From positions 62,001 to 126,000 of the forward strand of contig NZ_RQYZ01000006.1 in assembly GCF_003932855.1 (NCBI RefSeq): 64,000 bases of DNA, read 5' to 3'. The translations under genes and the position numbers were made by a program. Positions 36,630-48,024 of this stretch are shown in pieces (position 1 is the stretch's first letter; each line of letters opens with the position of its first letter). Under the pieces are notes generated by a model, which saw only the letters and a program-made list of their open reading frames with translations, made no database searches and was not told the origin of the DNA. The DNA comes from Tessaracoccus sp. OH4464_COT-324. Its GTDB lineage: Bacteria > Actinomycetota > Actinomycetes > Propionibacteriales > Propionibacteriaceae.

Positions 36630-37070
36630 ATGCGAGTACATATTGCGACGGATCACGCCGCTTTTGAAGTGAAGAATTACCTCGTTGAGCGGCTCCAGGA
36701 GGCCGGGCACGACGTCGTGGACCACGGCGCACACGTCTACGACGCCGCCGACGACTACCCCACCTTCATCATTCCGTGCGCGGAGGCGGTCGCCGCCGAG
36801 AGCGCGCTGGGCGTCGTGCTGGGCGGCTCCGGCAACGGGGAGCAGATCGCGGCCAACAAGGTCCGGGGCATCCGCGCAGCGCTCGCATACAACACCGAGC
36901 TGGCCCGCCTGGCGCGGGAGCACAACAACGCGAACATCCTTTCCCTGGGCGGCCGCATGCAGCCGCAGGAGGAGGCGTGGGCGATGGTCGAGACGTTCCT
37001 GGCCACCGAGTACACCGGTGAGGAGCGCCACCAGCGGCGCATCGACGCGATCTCGGCCTACGAGGGTTAG
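36630..37070 (+). CDS. rpiB: Ribose-5-phosphate isomerase B
   Basis: A 146-residue enzyme that interconverts ribose 5-phosphate and ribulose 5-phosphate. It has HIATDHAAFEVKNYL at the N-terminus and the phosphate/active-site loop VVLGGSGNGEQIAANKVRG. The loop has Ser where the E. coli enzyme has the catalytic Cys and carries a Glu, as in the mycobacterial RpiB group that uses Glu as the base. The stop TAG is followed at once by the TTG of the Nei-like gene, so they are co-transcribed. Confidence 0.93.
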   Translation: MRVHIATDHAAFEVKNYLVERLQEAGHDVVDHGAHVYDAADDYPTFIIPCAEAVAAESALGVVLGGSGNGEQIAANKVRGIRAALAYNTELARLAREHNNANILSLGGRMQPQEEAWAMVETFLATEYTGEERHQRRIDAISAYEG

Positions 37071-37904
37071 TTGCCCGAAGGACACGTGATCCATCGGTTG
37101 GCCCGGGAACTCACCGACTTCAGCGGCCGGCCGCTCAGCGTCTCGTCGCCGCAGGGCCGGTTCGCCGTCGAGGCGGCCGCGCTGGACGGCTCCCCGCTCG
37201 TGCGGGCCGAGGCGATCGGCAAACACCTGCTCCTCGCGTTCGACGTCCCCGAGCCCGGCCACGTCCACATCCACCTCGGACTGATCGGCAAGCTGCGGAT
37301 CGGCCCGCTGGCCGAGCCGCGCGGCATCGTCCGGCTGCGGATCGCCGACGGTGAACGCGCGGCCGACCTGCATGGCCCCCAGTGGTGTCGGCTGATCGGC
37401 GAGGCGGAGCGCGACCACGTGCTGGCTTCGTCGGGACCCGACCCGCTGCGCCCGGACGCGGACCCCGACGCCGGATTCGCGCGGGTGCGCCGATCCGGTC
37501 GGCCCATCGCCCAGCTCCTGATGGACCAGCGGGTGGCCGCGGGCGTGGGCAACATCTTCCGCGCCGAGGCGCTGTTTCGCGCGGGCCTCGACCCGCTGGT
37601 CCCGGGCAGGGACATCAGCCGCGCCACCTGGGAGGTTCTCTGGGCGGACCTGGTGGGGTTGATGACCCCGGCGGTCGACGCCGGGCGCATCGACACCGTG
37701 CTGGCGGAGCACTCGCCGGAGAGTCAGCAGCGTCCGCCGCGCGACGACCCGCACGGGGGAGAGGTCTACGTCTACCGCCGGGCCGGCGACCCCTGCCTGG
37801 TGTGCGCCACCCCGGTCAGGGCGCGCGTGTTGGACGGCCGAAACCTCTACTGGTGCCCGAGATGTCAGCGGCGAAGGACGGCTCGGCCGCTGGCGGGCGG
37901 GTGA
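37071..37904 (+). CDS. Fpg/Nei-family DNA glycosylase-AP lyase
   Basis: A 277-residue base-excision repair enzyme. The start is TTG at 37071, giving MPEGHVIHR, so Pro2 becomes the catalytic N-terminus and Glu3 is kept. A conserved Lys lies in IGKHLLLAF (about 53), the helix-two-turn-helix in QRVAAGVGNIFRAEALFRAG, and a C-terminal zinc finger in DPCLVCATPV and YWCPRCQRR. PEGH-x-x-HR points to the Nei side of the family, which removes oxidised pyrimidines. A later ATG would delete the active site, which supports the TTG. Confidence 0.9.
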   Translation: MPEGHVIHRLARELTDFSGRPLSVSSPQGRFAVEAAALDGSPLVRAEAIGKHLLLAFDVPEPGHVHIHLGLIGKLRIGPLAEPRGIVRLRIADGERAADLHGPQWCRLIGEAERDHVLASSGPDPLRPDADPDAGFARVRRSGRPIAQLLMDQRVAAGVGNIFRAEALFRAGLDPLVPGRDISRATWEVLWADLVGLMTPAVDAGRIDTVLAEHSPESQQRPPRDDPHGGEVYVYRRAGDPCLVCATPVRARVLDGRNLYWCPRCQRRRTARPLAGG

Positions 37905-37984
37905 TCGCGCGCGGTTACGCTTGGGGGCAGTGCCCCGGCCGGCCGACGTCGGGCGGGCGGTGCCTGATTCTGCAGGAGGCGATA

Positions 37985-39148
37985 GTGCGAGTTCACGACA
38001 TCTCGGTGGCGCTGCACGTGCCGGAGCCGTGGCGACCCGTGCCCGACGAGGACCACCTGCGCTGGTCCCACCCGACGGGGGCGCGGCTCGTCGCGAAGGT
38101 GCGCGCGGGCGACCGGACCCGGTTGGAGCTGACCTGCCTGCCGGCCGAATCAGTGGCCCACCTGCCGCCGCCGACGGTCACCCTCGACTCGGAGCACCCG
38201 CTGGTGGGCTGGCTGGCGGGCGCGAGCGCGGAGGTGGTGGCGCTCACCCCGTCGGGGCCGGTGCACGCGGTGCAACGCCGCGGGTTCTGCTCGGGCACCC
38301 TGGCGGAGCTTGGCTTGTTTCCGGAGCCGCTCGTCGTCGCGCCCGGGCATCCGCTCACGAGCCATTGGGTGGTGGAGCGGCTGCCGGGCGACCTGCTCAC
38401 GCTGCCCCCGGAGCCCGACTGGGTGCCCGGGGCGCGCTACCTGGCCGACGGGGAAGAACTGGAACTGTGCTGCCCCGACGGGGTGGTCACCGGTGTCGGA
38501 TTCCAGGAGTGCGACGACGGGTTCCGCCTCGTGGACCGCCCGGGGCTGCACGTCGCAGAGGTCGGGGGCCCCACCGGGATCACCCGACTTGAGGTGGGGT
38601 GGTTTGCGGACTGGCGGCTGCTGCTGGCCGGGGCGCGGGCGCGCGCCGAGGGCGATCTCTGGTGTTACCTGACGAGCCTGTGCGCGCAGCCCGACCTGGA
38701 CGAGCTCGACGTGCGGCTCGCGCAGGCGCTGGAGGAGCCCACGCTTTGGGCCGTGCTGGCCGCCGGGCAGGCCGTCGGGCTGGGGCTGATCGATTGGGAG
38801 CAGGCCCGCCGGGCGGCCGAGCGCACGCTGCCCACCCTGGACCTGCCCGGAAAGCTGGCATTGGTGGCGCGCGGGCTCGCGGAGGTGGGCTGCGTCGTCG
38901 GGGAGCGGCTGGGGGCGCGCGCCTACGAGGGGCTGGCCCGCTTCGGCTTCGGCAGGCTCGTCACCGGCTACCCCGACGGCGCGGAACGCGAACTGCTTCC
39001 CGTCAGGTTCTGGCTCGCGGGGCTGGGGGAGGGCCCGCTCGGGGTGCGGGTGGGCGCGATGCTCGCCCGGGCGTCGGCGAGGGCCCGCTGCCGCGCCTCG
39101 GAGACCTTCGACCCGCAGGCGGTCGCCTGGCTGTCGCTGGAGCCGTGA
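37985..39148 (+). CDS. Protein of unknown function
   Basis: A 387-residue soluble protein starting at GTG 37985 behind CAGGAGG. The first half is beta-rich and full of Pro/Gly turns (for example LDSEHPLVGWLAGASAEVV). The second half is alpha-helical, rich in Ala, Leu and Arg, around QALEEPTLWAVLAAGQAVGL. No signal peptide, membrane helix or catalytic motif is recognised. It is followed two bases later by an alpha/beta hydrolase gene and may be co-transcribed with it. Confidence 0.65.
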   Translation: MRVHDISVALHVPEPWRPVPDEDHLRWSHPTGARLVAKVRAGDRTRLELTCLPAESVAHLPPPTVTLDSEHPLVGWLAGASAEVVALTPSGPVHAVQRRGFCSGTLAELGLFPEPLVVAPGHPLTSHWVVERLPGDLLTLPPEPDWVPGARYLADGEELELCCPDGVVTGVGFQECDDGFRLVDRPGLHVAEVGGPTGITRLEVGWFADWRLLLAGARARAEGDLWCYLTSLCAQPDLDELDVRLAQALEEPTLWAVLAAGQAVGLGLIDWEQARRAAERTLPTLDLPGKLALVARGLAEVGCVVGERLGARAYEGLARFGFGRLVTGYPDGAERELLPVRFWLAGLGEGPLGVRVGAMLARASARARCRASETFDPQAVAWLSLEP

Positions 39149-39150
39149 CC

Positions 39151-41348
<2,198 letters not shown>

Positions 41349-41351
41349 GCG

Positions 41352-41792
41352 CTAGCCGGCGGGCGGGGTGCGCCTCGCCCGCCGGGCTTCCGCCAGGGCG
41401 AAGAGCGCGGAGAGGAGACAACTTGCGCCCCCGGCCACGGCCAGCCAGGCGGCCGGGCCGGGCGTGAACACGACGAGACCCCCCGTCGGCTGGCCATCCG
41501 CGGTGACGCCGTCCCAGAGGAGGTGGCCTTCGAGGCTGGGGAAGTGGAAGGCAATCGTCGTCGCGCAGAAAGCCAGCACGACGACGGGCACCCAGGCCCG
41601 CATCCGACGGGGAAGAGTTGCGGCCACCGCCGCGAGCGCCGCCACCGCGAGCAGCGTTACGGTTGGCGGCGGGTCCGCCTGCTGCTGCCAACCGGGGTCA
41701 TCCGCGGTGATCCAGTCGAGTCGGGTCGCGGCGACGAGCAGCGCGGCACCGGCGAGGGCCAGCAGTTGGTGGAGGATTCTCGGGGCCTGCAT
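41352..41792 (-). CDS. Hypothetical membrane protein
   Basis: A protein of about 146 residues with four predicted helices: about 5-22, 43-58, 65-86 and 112-131. A Trp-rich external loop (ITADDPGWQQQ) follows helix 1 and a basic tail RRARRTPPAG ends the protein. The start could also be TTG 41819, right after the upstream stop; I prefer ATG 41792, which puts the first helix at the N-terminus. It is the second gene after the DUF2254 protein on the same strand. Family not recognised. Confidence 0.6.
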   Translation of the reverse strand: MQAPRILHQLLALAGAALLVAATRLDWITADDPGWQQQADPPPTVTLLAVAALAAVAATLPRRMRAWVPVVVLAFCATTIAFHFPSLEGHLLWDGVTADGQPTGGLVVFTPGPAAWLAVAGGASCLLSALFALAEARRARRTPPAG

Positions 41793-41821
41793 ATCACCCA
41801 AGGCTACGGGCTCAGCCAACG

Positions 41822-43147
41822 TCAGCCGTGGGCCTCCTCCTGCTCCGCTGCTGCCACGGCCAGGCGTCGGTGATGCTCGGCGCGCCGGGTCAGTTCGTCC
41901 AGAGCGGCCACGGTGCGGTGCATCGAGTTGCGTTCGGCGCGTGTGCGCAGTTCGGCGACGTATTCGTCGGCGTGGCCCACGAGGTGGGCGTGGTAGTTGG
42001 CGGACTCCACGCCCAGCGCCAGCTGCGCGAGCGCGCAGTAGACGTTGTGGTCCTCCCCGATGTACGGCATCAGCTGGTTGAAGAGGTCGTCGAGCAGTTC
42101 CCGCTGGCGGGGTGGGCGCCAGTAGACGCGGGGTGTGCCATCGTCGTCTAGAACGGCCGAGTCGAGGGCGGGCCGGGTGACGAGTTCGGCGTGCCCGGCG
42201 GCCAGTTCGTGGATGGCCGCCACGGCGGTGTAGGGGTCGTTGGTTCCGGGGGAGAGCGCTCGAACCGCCACCTCGGCGAGTTGCTGCTGGGCGAAGCGGA
42301 CGTCGTGGGCGGTCTCGCGGTCGCGGGCAATGTCGATGTCGGCGGGCAGGGTGGCGGCGAGTCGCTCAGCATCGGCTGCCCCCACCCGCGCGACGGGCAT
42401 CCCGGCGAGCACGTGGTCGCCGACGGCGGCTTCGAGCGCGACCCAACCGTCGGCTGCGTTCGCGTTGCGGACGATGCCCAGCAGGTCGATGCGCGCCACG
42501 TAGCCGCTGGACTTAGCGACGACGATACGACCGCCGACGGGCGCCGCCAGCTGCGCGGTGCGGGCCGGGGCGAATCTGTAGACGTTCTCGACGACGCGGC
42601 GCAACTGGTCCGAGACCGTGACCGTGATTGCGGAGACGCGCGTGGATGACGCCATGTGGTGGATGAATGAGATGAGCAGGAAAACGTTGACGATCGCCAG
42701 GATCAGCGCGACGAGCACCGCCACGCGGGGGACGAAGGAAGTGCCGTCTTCGAGGTTGGAGCGCAGCCAACGCGAAACCAGGATGGTGTAGACGAAGGTG
42801 CTGACCAGCAAGCCTAGGGTCCACTGGTTACGGCGGTCGCTCATGAAGTTGCCGACGAGGCGCGGGCCATAGCTGGTGGAGGCGGTGACGATCACCGAGA
42901 CCGTGATGGAGAACGCGGTGGCGGCCGCGCCGAAGGTGCCTCCGCCGATCGCGCTCAGCAGGCCACGTGAGCCGTCGATGCCGAAGCTGAGTGCGGTGCT
43001 CTGCCACCACTGGGCGCCGCTGGCCTGGAGCTGGCGGTCGAGCAGCACTAGCGTTTCCGCCGCGCCGATGGCGCTGAGCACACAGAACACCGGAACAAAC
43101 CAGAAGCTCGACCAGATGTGTTTCAGCTTGCGGGTGAGTTTCAACAT
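41822..43147 (-). CDS. DUF2254-family membrane protein
   Basis: A 441-residue protein. Four hydrophobic segments fill the first 175 residues, including WFVPVFCVLSAIGAAETLVL, GGGTFGAAATAFSITVSVIV and VAVLVALILAIVNVFLLISF. A soluble domain of about 265 residues follows, with LSPGTNDPYTAVAAIHELA, the typical core of DUF2254. The pattern SVIVTASTSYGPRLVGNFMSD after helix 2 is characteristic. Function is unknown for the family. A smaller membrane protein gene follows on the same strand. Confidence 0.82.
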   Translation of the reverse strand: MLKLTRKLKHIWSSFWFVPVFCVLSAIGAAETLVLLDRQLQASGAQWWQSTALSFGIDGSRGLLSAIGGGTFGAAATAFSITVSVIVTASTSYGPRLVGNFMSDRRNQWTLGLLVSTFVYTILVSRWLRSNLEDGTSFVPRVAVLVALILAIVNVFLLISFIHHMASSTRVSAITVTVSDQLRRVVENVYRFAPARTAQLAAPVGGRIVVAKSSGYVARIDLLGIVRNANAADGWVALEAAVGDHVLAGMPVARVGAADAERLAATLPADIDIARDRETAHDVRFAQQQLAEVAVRALSPGTNDPYTAVAAIHELAAGHAELVTRPALDSAVLDDDGTPRVYWRPPRQRELLDDLFNQLMPYIGEDHNVYCALAQLALGVESANYHAHLVGHADEYVAELRTRAERNSMHRTVAALDELTRRAEHHRRLAVAAAEQEEAHG

Positions 43148-43306
43148 CCGACGATGCTACCGGCTGGTTTCTCGGTTAGTTAGGGCGCCTGCTGGTCGCC
43201 CACGCGCCAAACCTGTTGCAGAGCCGTGCCACACCTTGCGCAGGATGACACCCTTTCAGATTCAGAGCGATCGCTGCACAGCGTGAAGCAGCGTGAAGAC
43301 GTAAAG

Positions 43307-43346
43307 AAACCCTGCGGCAGGCAGTGATGCCTCGTCGCGGGGTTTT
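43307..43346 (-). terminator. Terminator downstream of tRNA-Pro
   Basis: On the reverse strand the sequence folds with outer arms AAACCCCGCG / CGCAGGGTTT and inner arms AGGCA / TGCCT, followed by CTTT. It lies just past the tRNA-Pro 3' end. Confidence 0.6.
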
Positions 43347-43355
43347 CTTGTGCAG

Positions 43356-43428
43356 TCGGGGCGACAGGACTCGAACCTGCGGTCTCCTGCTCCCAAAGCA
43401 GGCGCGCTAGCCACTACGCTACGCCCCG
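43356..43428 (-). tRNA. tRNA-Pro (TGG anticodon)
   Basis: The acceptor arm CGGGGCG pairs with CGCCCCG, with discriminator A. The anticodon arm is CCTGC-TTTGGGA-GCAGG and the T arm GCAGGTTCGAGTCCTGT. CCA is not encoded. Confidence 0.95.
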
Positions 43429-43530
43429 GTCCCGTTGTGCGGGCCTGAGCAGTCTACTGCAAAACGGGCCCGGGTGGGGAATGCGCTCACTCGGGACATC
43501 GTCGGGTGATTCCGGTGTTAGTTTGCGTCT

Positions 43531-44139
43531 GTGAGTGTTGAACGGTTGCGCGGCGGGTTCGCCCGGGCAAGGCCCACGCCGGAGGCGCTTCAGCTGAGTG
43601 GGGGTGAGGTGCTGGTGCCCGAGCACCAGCTGATCGAGCGCTGCACCGTCCTGCCCAATGATTCCAACCGCTGCGGCTGGGTGGCGGCGAGTATCCTGTT
43701 GCGCTATTGGCAGGCGCGCCTGCCTCGGCTCGGGCTGATCGGTGCCGCGCATCTGGCTGGCGACGACATTGTCGCGCCGGAGAACGGCCCGGATCTCGCC
43801 GACGTGCTCCGCGGCCCTGGCCACAATGCGTCGTGGGGGGCCAGCGTGGCGCGGGGGCTGAACCACTATCTGCGCGCTCGGGGGCTGGCGGCGTCGGCGG
43901 CCTGGCGGCCCCTGGCGCTGGGCGCGCGCCACGAGATTGAGCAGGGGCGCCCCGTGATCCTCTTCGGCGACTTCCCCGGTGCCGGCTACCACGCGGTGCT
44001 GGCTTACGGGTTGACGTCAAACAGGCGCAGGTTCGTCGTGCACTACGGCTGGCACGATCTGACGATGCTGCCGGTGGGTGGCATGATCGGCTCTGTCACG
44101 ACGCTCACCTGGCCTACCTTTGTGGGCGTCCGGCCCTGA
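43531..44139 (+). CDS. Papain-like (peptidase C39-type) protein
   Basis: A 202-residue protein with a Cys near the start of a helix, NRCGWVAASILLRYW (Cys48), and a His in GAGYHAVLAYG (His154), followed by a polar residue in VHYGWHD. This Cys-His order and spacing fit the C39-like papain fold used by peptidases and deamidases. It has no signal peptide or leader-peptide transporter domain. The start is GTG. It is flanked by tRNA-Pro and the cytidine deaminase relic, with no operon partner. Proteolytic activity is inferred only. Confidence 0.6.
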   Translation: MSVERLRGGFARARPTPEALQLSGGEVLVPEHQLIERCTVLPNDSNRCGWVAASILLRYWQARLPRLGLIGAAHLAGDDIVAPENGPDLADVLRGPGHNASWGASVARGLNHYLRARGLAASAAWRPLALGARHEIEQGRPVILFGDFPGAGYHAVLAYGLTSNRRRFVVHYGWHDLTMLPVGGMIGSVTTLTWPTFVGVRP

Positions 44140-44184
44140 GGAGGGGCCCCGCCCGCGGCCCGTGTTCGTCGCCAGTCACGCCGG

Positions 44185-44651
44185 TCAGGCGTCCGCCTCG
44201 GGGCAGATCGACGATGGGCGCCAGCCCTGCGCTTCGTCAGGCTCCAAGAACACGGTGGCCCAGTAGTCGACGTGAATGTCCCCGAGCTTCTTCCAGAGCC
44301 ATGTTGTGGGATCTTCGCGGCTGGCGACACCGACGATGATGTCAGGCCCATGGATCGCCAGCCGCTCGCGGCACACGCCGCACGGGCTGAGGATGAGGTG
44401 CCTGCCGGACGCGTCTCGCGACAGGCAGATGGAGGCGACAATGCGTTGGTTCAGCCGGTGGGCCGCGCAGAACGGCTCCGTCTCGTGGCACAGCTCTACG
44501 CTGGGGTTGAGGACTTGCGGCGCGGTGCCCACGACGATGCTGCCATCCGCGAGCAGCATGGCGGCGGCCCGTCGGGGCTGTTACCTGTGGGAAAGCGTGT
44601 GGCGATGAGACTCCGGCAGGCATCGACCAGAGCTTCCAGGTGCTGATCCAT
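44185..44651 (-). pseudogene. Cytidine deaminase-like gene with 5' frameshift
   Basis: Reading from ATG 44651 gives MDQHLEALVDACRSLIATRF, the normal N-terminal helix of a CDD-type deaminase, but that frame ends within 55 codons. The rest of the protein is in another frame, from RAAAMLLADGSIVVG to stop 44185. It includes NPSVELCHETEPF with the zinc Cys and catalytic Glu, and SPCGVCRERL with the two other zinc Cys. A TAA lies just upstream in the second frame, so an indel near 44580-44590 splits the gene. The active site is intact. Either a pseudogene, a sequencing error, or translation from an internal ATG at 44559. Confidence 0.72.
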
Positions 44652-44758
44652 GCAGGCACCCTATCGAGAGGCCGAACCGGCACGTCGCCCCCGGGACGGC
44701 TCCCGAAACCGGGCCTGACCCCCGAGTGGGCTGCGGCAGCCGGGAGATCCGGCATTCG

Positions 44759-44829
44759 AGCGGATGACGGGAATCGAACCCGCACCACCAGTTTGGAAGA
44801 CTGGGGCTCTACCATTGAGCTACATCCGC
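44759..44829 (-). tRNA. tRNA-Gly (TCC anticodon)
   Basis: The acceptor arm GCGGATG pairs with CATCCGC, with discriminator T. The anticodon arm is CCAGT-CTTCCAA-ACTGG and the T arm GCGGGTTCGATTCCCGT. CCA is not encoded. Confidence 0.95.
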
Positions 44830-44967
44830 GAACGACCGGAGTCTAGCATCCCGTCCGGGCCGAGCAACAACTCGCTGTCGGGCGGCGGCGTGCCCGAACT
44901 AGGTGTGAGTTGACACAAGTGGCTAGGATTGCACAGTCACAATCGTCATTATCAGGAGACTAGTTTC

Positions 44968-46329
44968 GTGCCCAGCACCATCGAGCAGCTCAGCCCCACG
45001 CGGGTGAAGCTCACCGTCGAGATCCCGTTTGCCGACCTCAAGCCGCACCTCGACAAGGCGTACAAGGAAATCGCAGGACAGGTGAACATTCCCGGCTTCC
45101 GCAAGGGAAAGGTGCCGGCGGCCGTCATCGACCAGCGCTTCGGCCGGGGCGTCGTGCTGCAGGAGGCTATCAACGCTGCGCTTCCGCTGGCCTACAACGC
45201 AGCCGTGCAGGAGCACGAGCTGGCTCCGCTCAGCCAGCCCGAGGTGGACGTCACCAAGCTTGAGGACAACGAGTTGGTCGAGTTCACGGCCGAGGTGGAT
45301 GTTCGCCCCGCCTTCGACCTGCCCGAGTTCGACAAGGTGGCCGTCGAGGTTGATGCGGCCGAGTCTGTCGAGGAGGGCATCGAGGAGCGCATCGAACTGC
45401 TGCGCAAGCGCTTCGCCACCCGCAAGGAGGTCGAACGCAAGGCCAAGAAGGGCGATGTCGTAACGGTCGATCTCAAGGCCAGCCAGAACGGCGAGGCCCT
45501 CGACGACGCGTCCGCGGAGGGCGTGCCGGTCGAGTTGGGCGCGGACAAGAACCTGCTCGACGGCCTGGAGGACGCGATCGTCGGGCTGAAGGCCGGCGAG
45601 AGCGCCACCTTCACCTCGAAGCTGCTCGGCGGCGCCCACCGTGGCGAGGAGGCCGACATCGAGGTCAGCGTGAGCAAGGTCGAGGAGCAGGAACTGCCCG
45701 AGGTCGACGAGGAGTTCGCGCAGATGGTCTCCGAGTTCGACACCGTCGAGGAGATGCGCGAGGACCTGCGGAAGGCCGTCGAGGCCGCCGCCAAGCAGAA
45801 GCAGCTCATGGTTGCGCGCGACAAGGTGGTGGAGGCCATCGTCGAGGCCACCAGCTTCGAACTGCCCGAGAAGCTTCTCAAGAGCGAACTCGACGCCCGC
45901 CGTCAGCAGGTTGAGCGCCAGCTCGCCGGCGCTGGGTTGAGCATCGAGCAGTACCTGGAGCAGTCCGAGGAAGAGGAGGCGAAGACCGCCGACGAGTTCT
46001 GGGCGGAGCTGGCCAAACAGTCCGAGCAGGCGCTGCGTGCGCAGATCATCCTCGACAAGTACGCGGAGGAGAACAAGGTTGAGGTGTCCCAGCAGGACCT
46101 CACCGAGCTAATCTTCCAGAAGGCCCAGATGAACGGCACCACGCCGCAGCAGGAGATCCAGCACATGATGGAGCACGACCACATGGCGGCCTGGATGGGT
46201 GAGGTCCGACGCAGCAAGTCGCTGGCCGCGATCTGCGACTCCGCGGTCATCAAGGACGTCGATGGCAACGTCGTCGAGATGCCGAAGTTCGAGGAGAGCG
46301 AAGCAGCGGAAGAGTCCGATCAGGCCTGA
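44968..46329 (+). CDS. tig: Trigger factor (ribosome-associated chaperone)
   Basis: A 453-residue chaperone. The N-terminal ribosome-binding domain has the signature GFRKGKVPAAVI near residue 44. The FKBP-like prolyl isomerase domain spans about 155-240 (KKGDVVTVDLKAS). The helical substrate-cradling C-domain ends in an acidic tail, EESEAAEESDQA. The start is GTG 44968 behind CAGGAG. It stands first in the actinobacterial order tig-clpP1-clpP2, with a hairpin after the stop. Confidence 0.96.
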   Translation: MPSTIEQLSPTRVKLTVEIPFADLKPHLDKAYKEIAGQVNIPGFRKGKVPAAVIDQRFGRGVVLQEAINAALPLAYNAAVQEHELAPLSQPEVDVTKLEDNELVEFTAEVDVRPAFDLPEFDKVAVEVDAAESVEEGIEERIELLRKRFATRKEVERKAKKGDVVTVDLKASQNGEALDDASAEGVPVELGADKNLLDGLEDAIVGLKAGESATFTSKLLGGAHRGEEADIEVSVSKVEEQELPEVDEEFAQMVSEFDTVEEMREDLRKAVEAAAKQKQLMVARDKVVEAIVEATSFELPEKLLKSELDARRQQVERQLAGAGLSIEQYLEQSEEEEAKTADEFWAELAKQSEQALRAQIILDKYAEENKVEVSQQDLTELIFQKAQMNGTTPQQEIQHMMEHDHMAAWMGEVRRSKSLAAICDSAVIKDVDGNVVEMPKFEESEAAEESDQA

Positions 46330-46342
46330 GTCACGGCTGATC

Positions 46343-46380
46343 GGTTGAGGGCGGTTCCCGGCGCGGGGCTGCCCTCAACC
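46343..46380 (+). terminator. Hairpin after tig
   Basis: The inverted repeat GGTTGAGGGC / GCCCTCAACC with an 18-base GC-rich loop begins 14 bases after the tig stop and ends before clpP1. No U-tract is seen; it may attenuate rather than fully stop transcription. Confidence 0.55.
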
Positions 46381-46447
46381 CTGCGTGCTCTCGACGGGCG
46401 AACGCGAAGGGTTGGGTCTGCCGCCCGGTGCCGGTAAGTTATTACTC

Positions 46448-47065
46448 GTGACTGATTACAACCTCCCGACCGCAAGCGGTCATGGCGGGGGCCTGGGGAT
46501 GAACGACAACGTCTACCAGGCTTTGCTGGCCAACCGCATCATCTTCCTGGGCTCCGAGGTGCGCGACGAGAACGCCAACGCGATCTGTGCGCAGATGCTT
46601 CTGCTGAACGCGGAGGATCCCAAGCGCGACATTTACCTGTACATCAACTCGCCCGGCGGCTCGGTGGACGCCGGCATGGCCATCTTCGACACCATGCAGT
46701 GGATCAGCAACGACGTGGCGACGGTGGCGATGGGCCTGGCGGCGTCCATGGGACAATTCCTGCTGTCGGCGGGTACTCGGGGCAAACGGTTTGCGCTGCC
46801 GCACAGCCGCATCATGATGCACCAGCCGTCGGGCGGGTTGGGAGGCACCGCGTCGGACATCCGCATCCAGGCGGAACAGTCGCTGCATATCAAGAAGACG
46901 ATGGCGCGGCTCATCGCCGAACACACCGGCCAGAGCGTCGAGCAGATCGAGGTGGACTCGGACCGCGACCGCTGGTTCACCGCCGAGCAGGCACTCGAAT
47001 ATGGCTTCATCGACCACGTCTACGAGCGTGCGTCGCAAATCAAGTCGGAGGGACCCAACAAGTGA
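46448..47065 (+). CDS. clpP1: ATP-dependent Clp protease proteolytic subunit 1
   Basis: A 205-residue ClpP. The oxyanion strand is [19 protein letters not shown], the catalytic Ser lies in [14 protein letters not shown], the His in [10 protein letters not shown], and the Asp in the VDSDRDRWF region. The start is GTG 46448; ATG 46499 is a possible shorter start and the propeptide is short in either case. The stop overlaps the clpP2 GTG by four bases, so ClpP1 and ClpP2 are made in step, as for the mixed ClpP1P2 tetradecamer of mycobacteria. Confidence 0.95.
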   Translation: MTDYNLPTASGHGGGLGMNDNVYQALLANRIIFLGSEVRDENANAICAQMLLLNAEDPKRDIYLYINSPGGSVDAGMAIFDTMQWISNDVATVAMGLAASMGQFLLSAGTRGKRFALPHSRIMMHQPSGGLGGTASDIRIQAEQSLHIKKTMARLIAEHTGQSVEQIEVDSDRDRWFTAEQALEYGFIDHVYERASQIKSEGPNK

Positions 47066-47703
47066 ACGACCTGACGCTCTCCGGCGGCGCTGCGCTGCGC
47101 CCGACGATGGACTACTACATCCCGCAGTGGGAGGAGCGCACCAGCTACGGGATGCGCCGCATCGACCCGTACACCAAGCTCTTCGAGGACAGGATCATCT
47201 TCCTCGGCACTCCGATCAGCGACGAGATCGCCAACGCGGTGATGGCCCAGCTGCTGTGCCTGCAGTCAATGGACGCCGACCGGCCGATCTCGATCTATAT
47301 CAACTCGCCCGGAGGCTCCTTCACAGCGCTGACCGCAATCTACGACACCATGCGCTACATCAAGCCCGAGGTGCAGACCGTGTGCCTGGGGCAGGCCGCC
47401 TCGGCGGCAGCGGTGATCCTCGCCGCGGGGGCGAAGGGAAAGAGGTTCGCGCTGCCGAACTCGCGGATCCTGATCCACCAGCCCGCGACGGAGGGCGGCC
47501 GCGGGCAGTCGTCGGATTTGGAGATCCAGGCGCGCGAGATCCTGCGCATCCGTGCACTCATGGAGCAGATGCTCGCCGACGACACCGGCCAGAGCGTGGA
47601 GAAGATCTCCAGGGATATCGAGCGTGACAAGTTCCTGACCGCGCAGGAAGCCAAGGAATACGGCATCATCGACGACATTTTCGTCCCGCGCAAGCAATCC
47701 TGA
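47062..47703 (+). CDS. clpP2: ATP-dependent Clp protease proteolytic subunit 2
   Basis: A 213-residue ClpP paralogue. The oxyanion strand is [19 protein letters not shown], the catalytic Ser lies in [14 protein letters not shown], and the His in [14 protein letters not shown]. The N-terminus is longer than in ClpP1 and includes the family motif [20 protein letters not shown]. The start is GTG overlapping the ClpP1 stop. A factor-independent terminator follows the gene, so clpX is not in this transcript. Confidence 0.95.
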   Translation: MNDLTLSGGAALRPTMDYYIPQWEERTSYGMRRIDPYTKLFEDRIIFLGTPISDEIANAVMAQLLCLQSMDADRPISIYINSPGGSFTALTAIYDTMRYIKPEVQTVCLGQAASAAAVILAAGAKGKRFALPNSRILIHQPATEGGRGQSSDLEIQAREILRIRALMEQMLADDTGQSVEKISRDIERDKFLTAQEAKEYGIIDDIFVPRKQS

Positions 47704-47715
47704 ACCAGTCACCAC

Positions 47716-47754
47716 TTCGGCCCCGGAAATCCTGCTCCGGGGCCGAATTCTTTT
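47716..47754 (+). terminator. Terminator after clpP2
   Basis: A perfect 12-bp stem TTCGGCCCCGGA / TCCGGGGCCGAA with an eight-base loop is followed by TTCTTTT, 12 bases after the clpP2 stop. Confidence 0.85.
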
Positions 47755-48024
47755 CCCGCAGCGGCGATTGTCGCCCAGAGCGGCGGGGGGAGCAGGACTG
47801 CGACGCGGTGAACGCGCCCACGCGGGAAGTCCGGGGCCGACGGGGCAGACGATACCCCGGCCGGTTGAATGCGGGGGACGGTCGGTGCGGAGGAAGAGGA
47901 AGGCCGAGCGGCAACTAACTGGGTGTCGCACATCCTGAGGCTTTTGTGAGAGTTCTCTCAGGTAGGGCTCATAGCTCTGTTACCTGAACACGGTTGACTC
48001 TTTACCAGCAGGAAGGAGGCGACA
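47755..48024 (+). promoter_or_regulatory. Upstream region of the glycosyltransferase operon with two inverted repeats
   Basis: About 270 non-coding bases between the clpP2 terminator and the first glycosyltransferase. Two adjacent inverted repeats stand out: TGAGAG-TT-CTCTCA at 47947-47960, and CAGGTA (47959-47964) with TACCTG (47981-47986). They may be an operator or a leader hairpin. A strong ribosome-binding site, GGAAGGAGG, is at 48010-48018. No clear -35/-10 pair is assigned. Confidence 0.4.
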
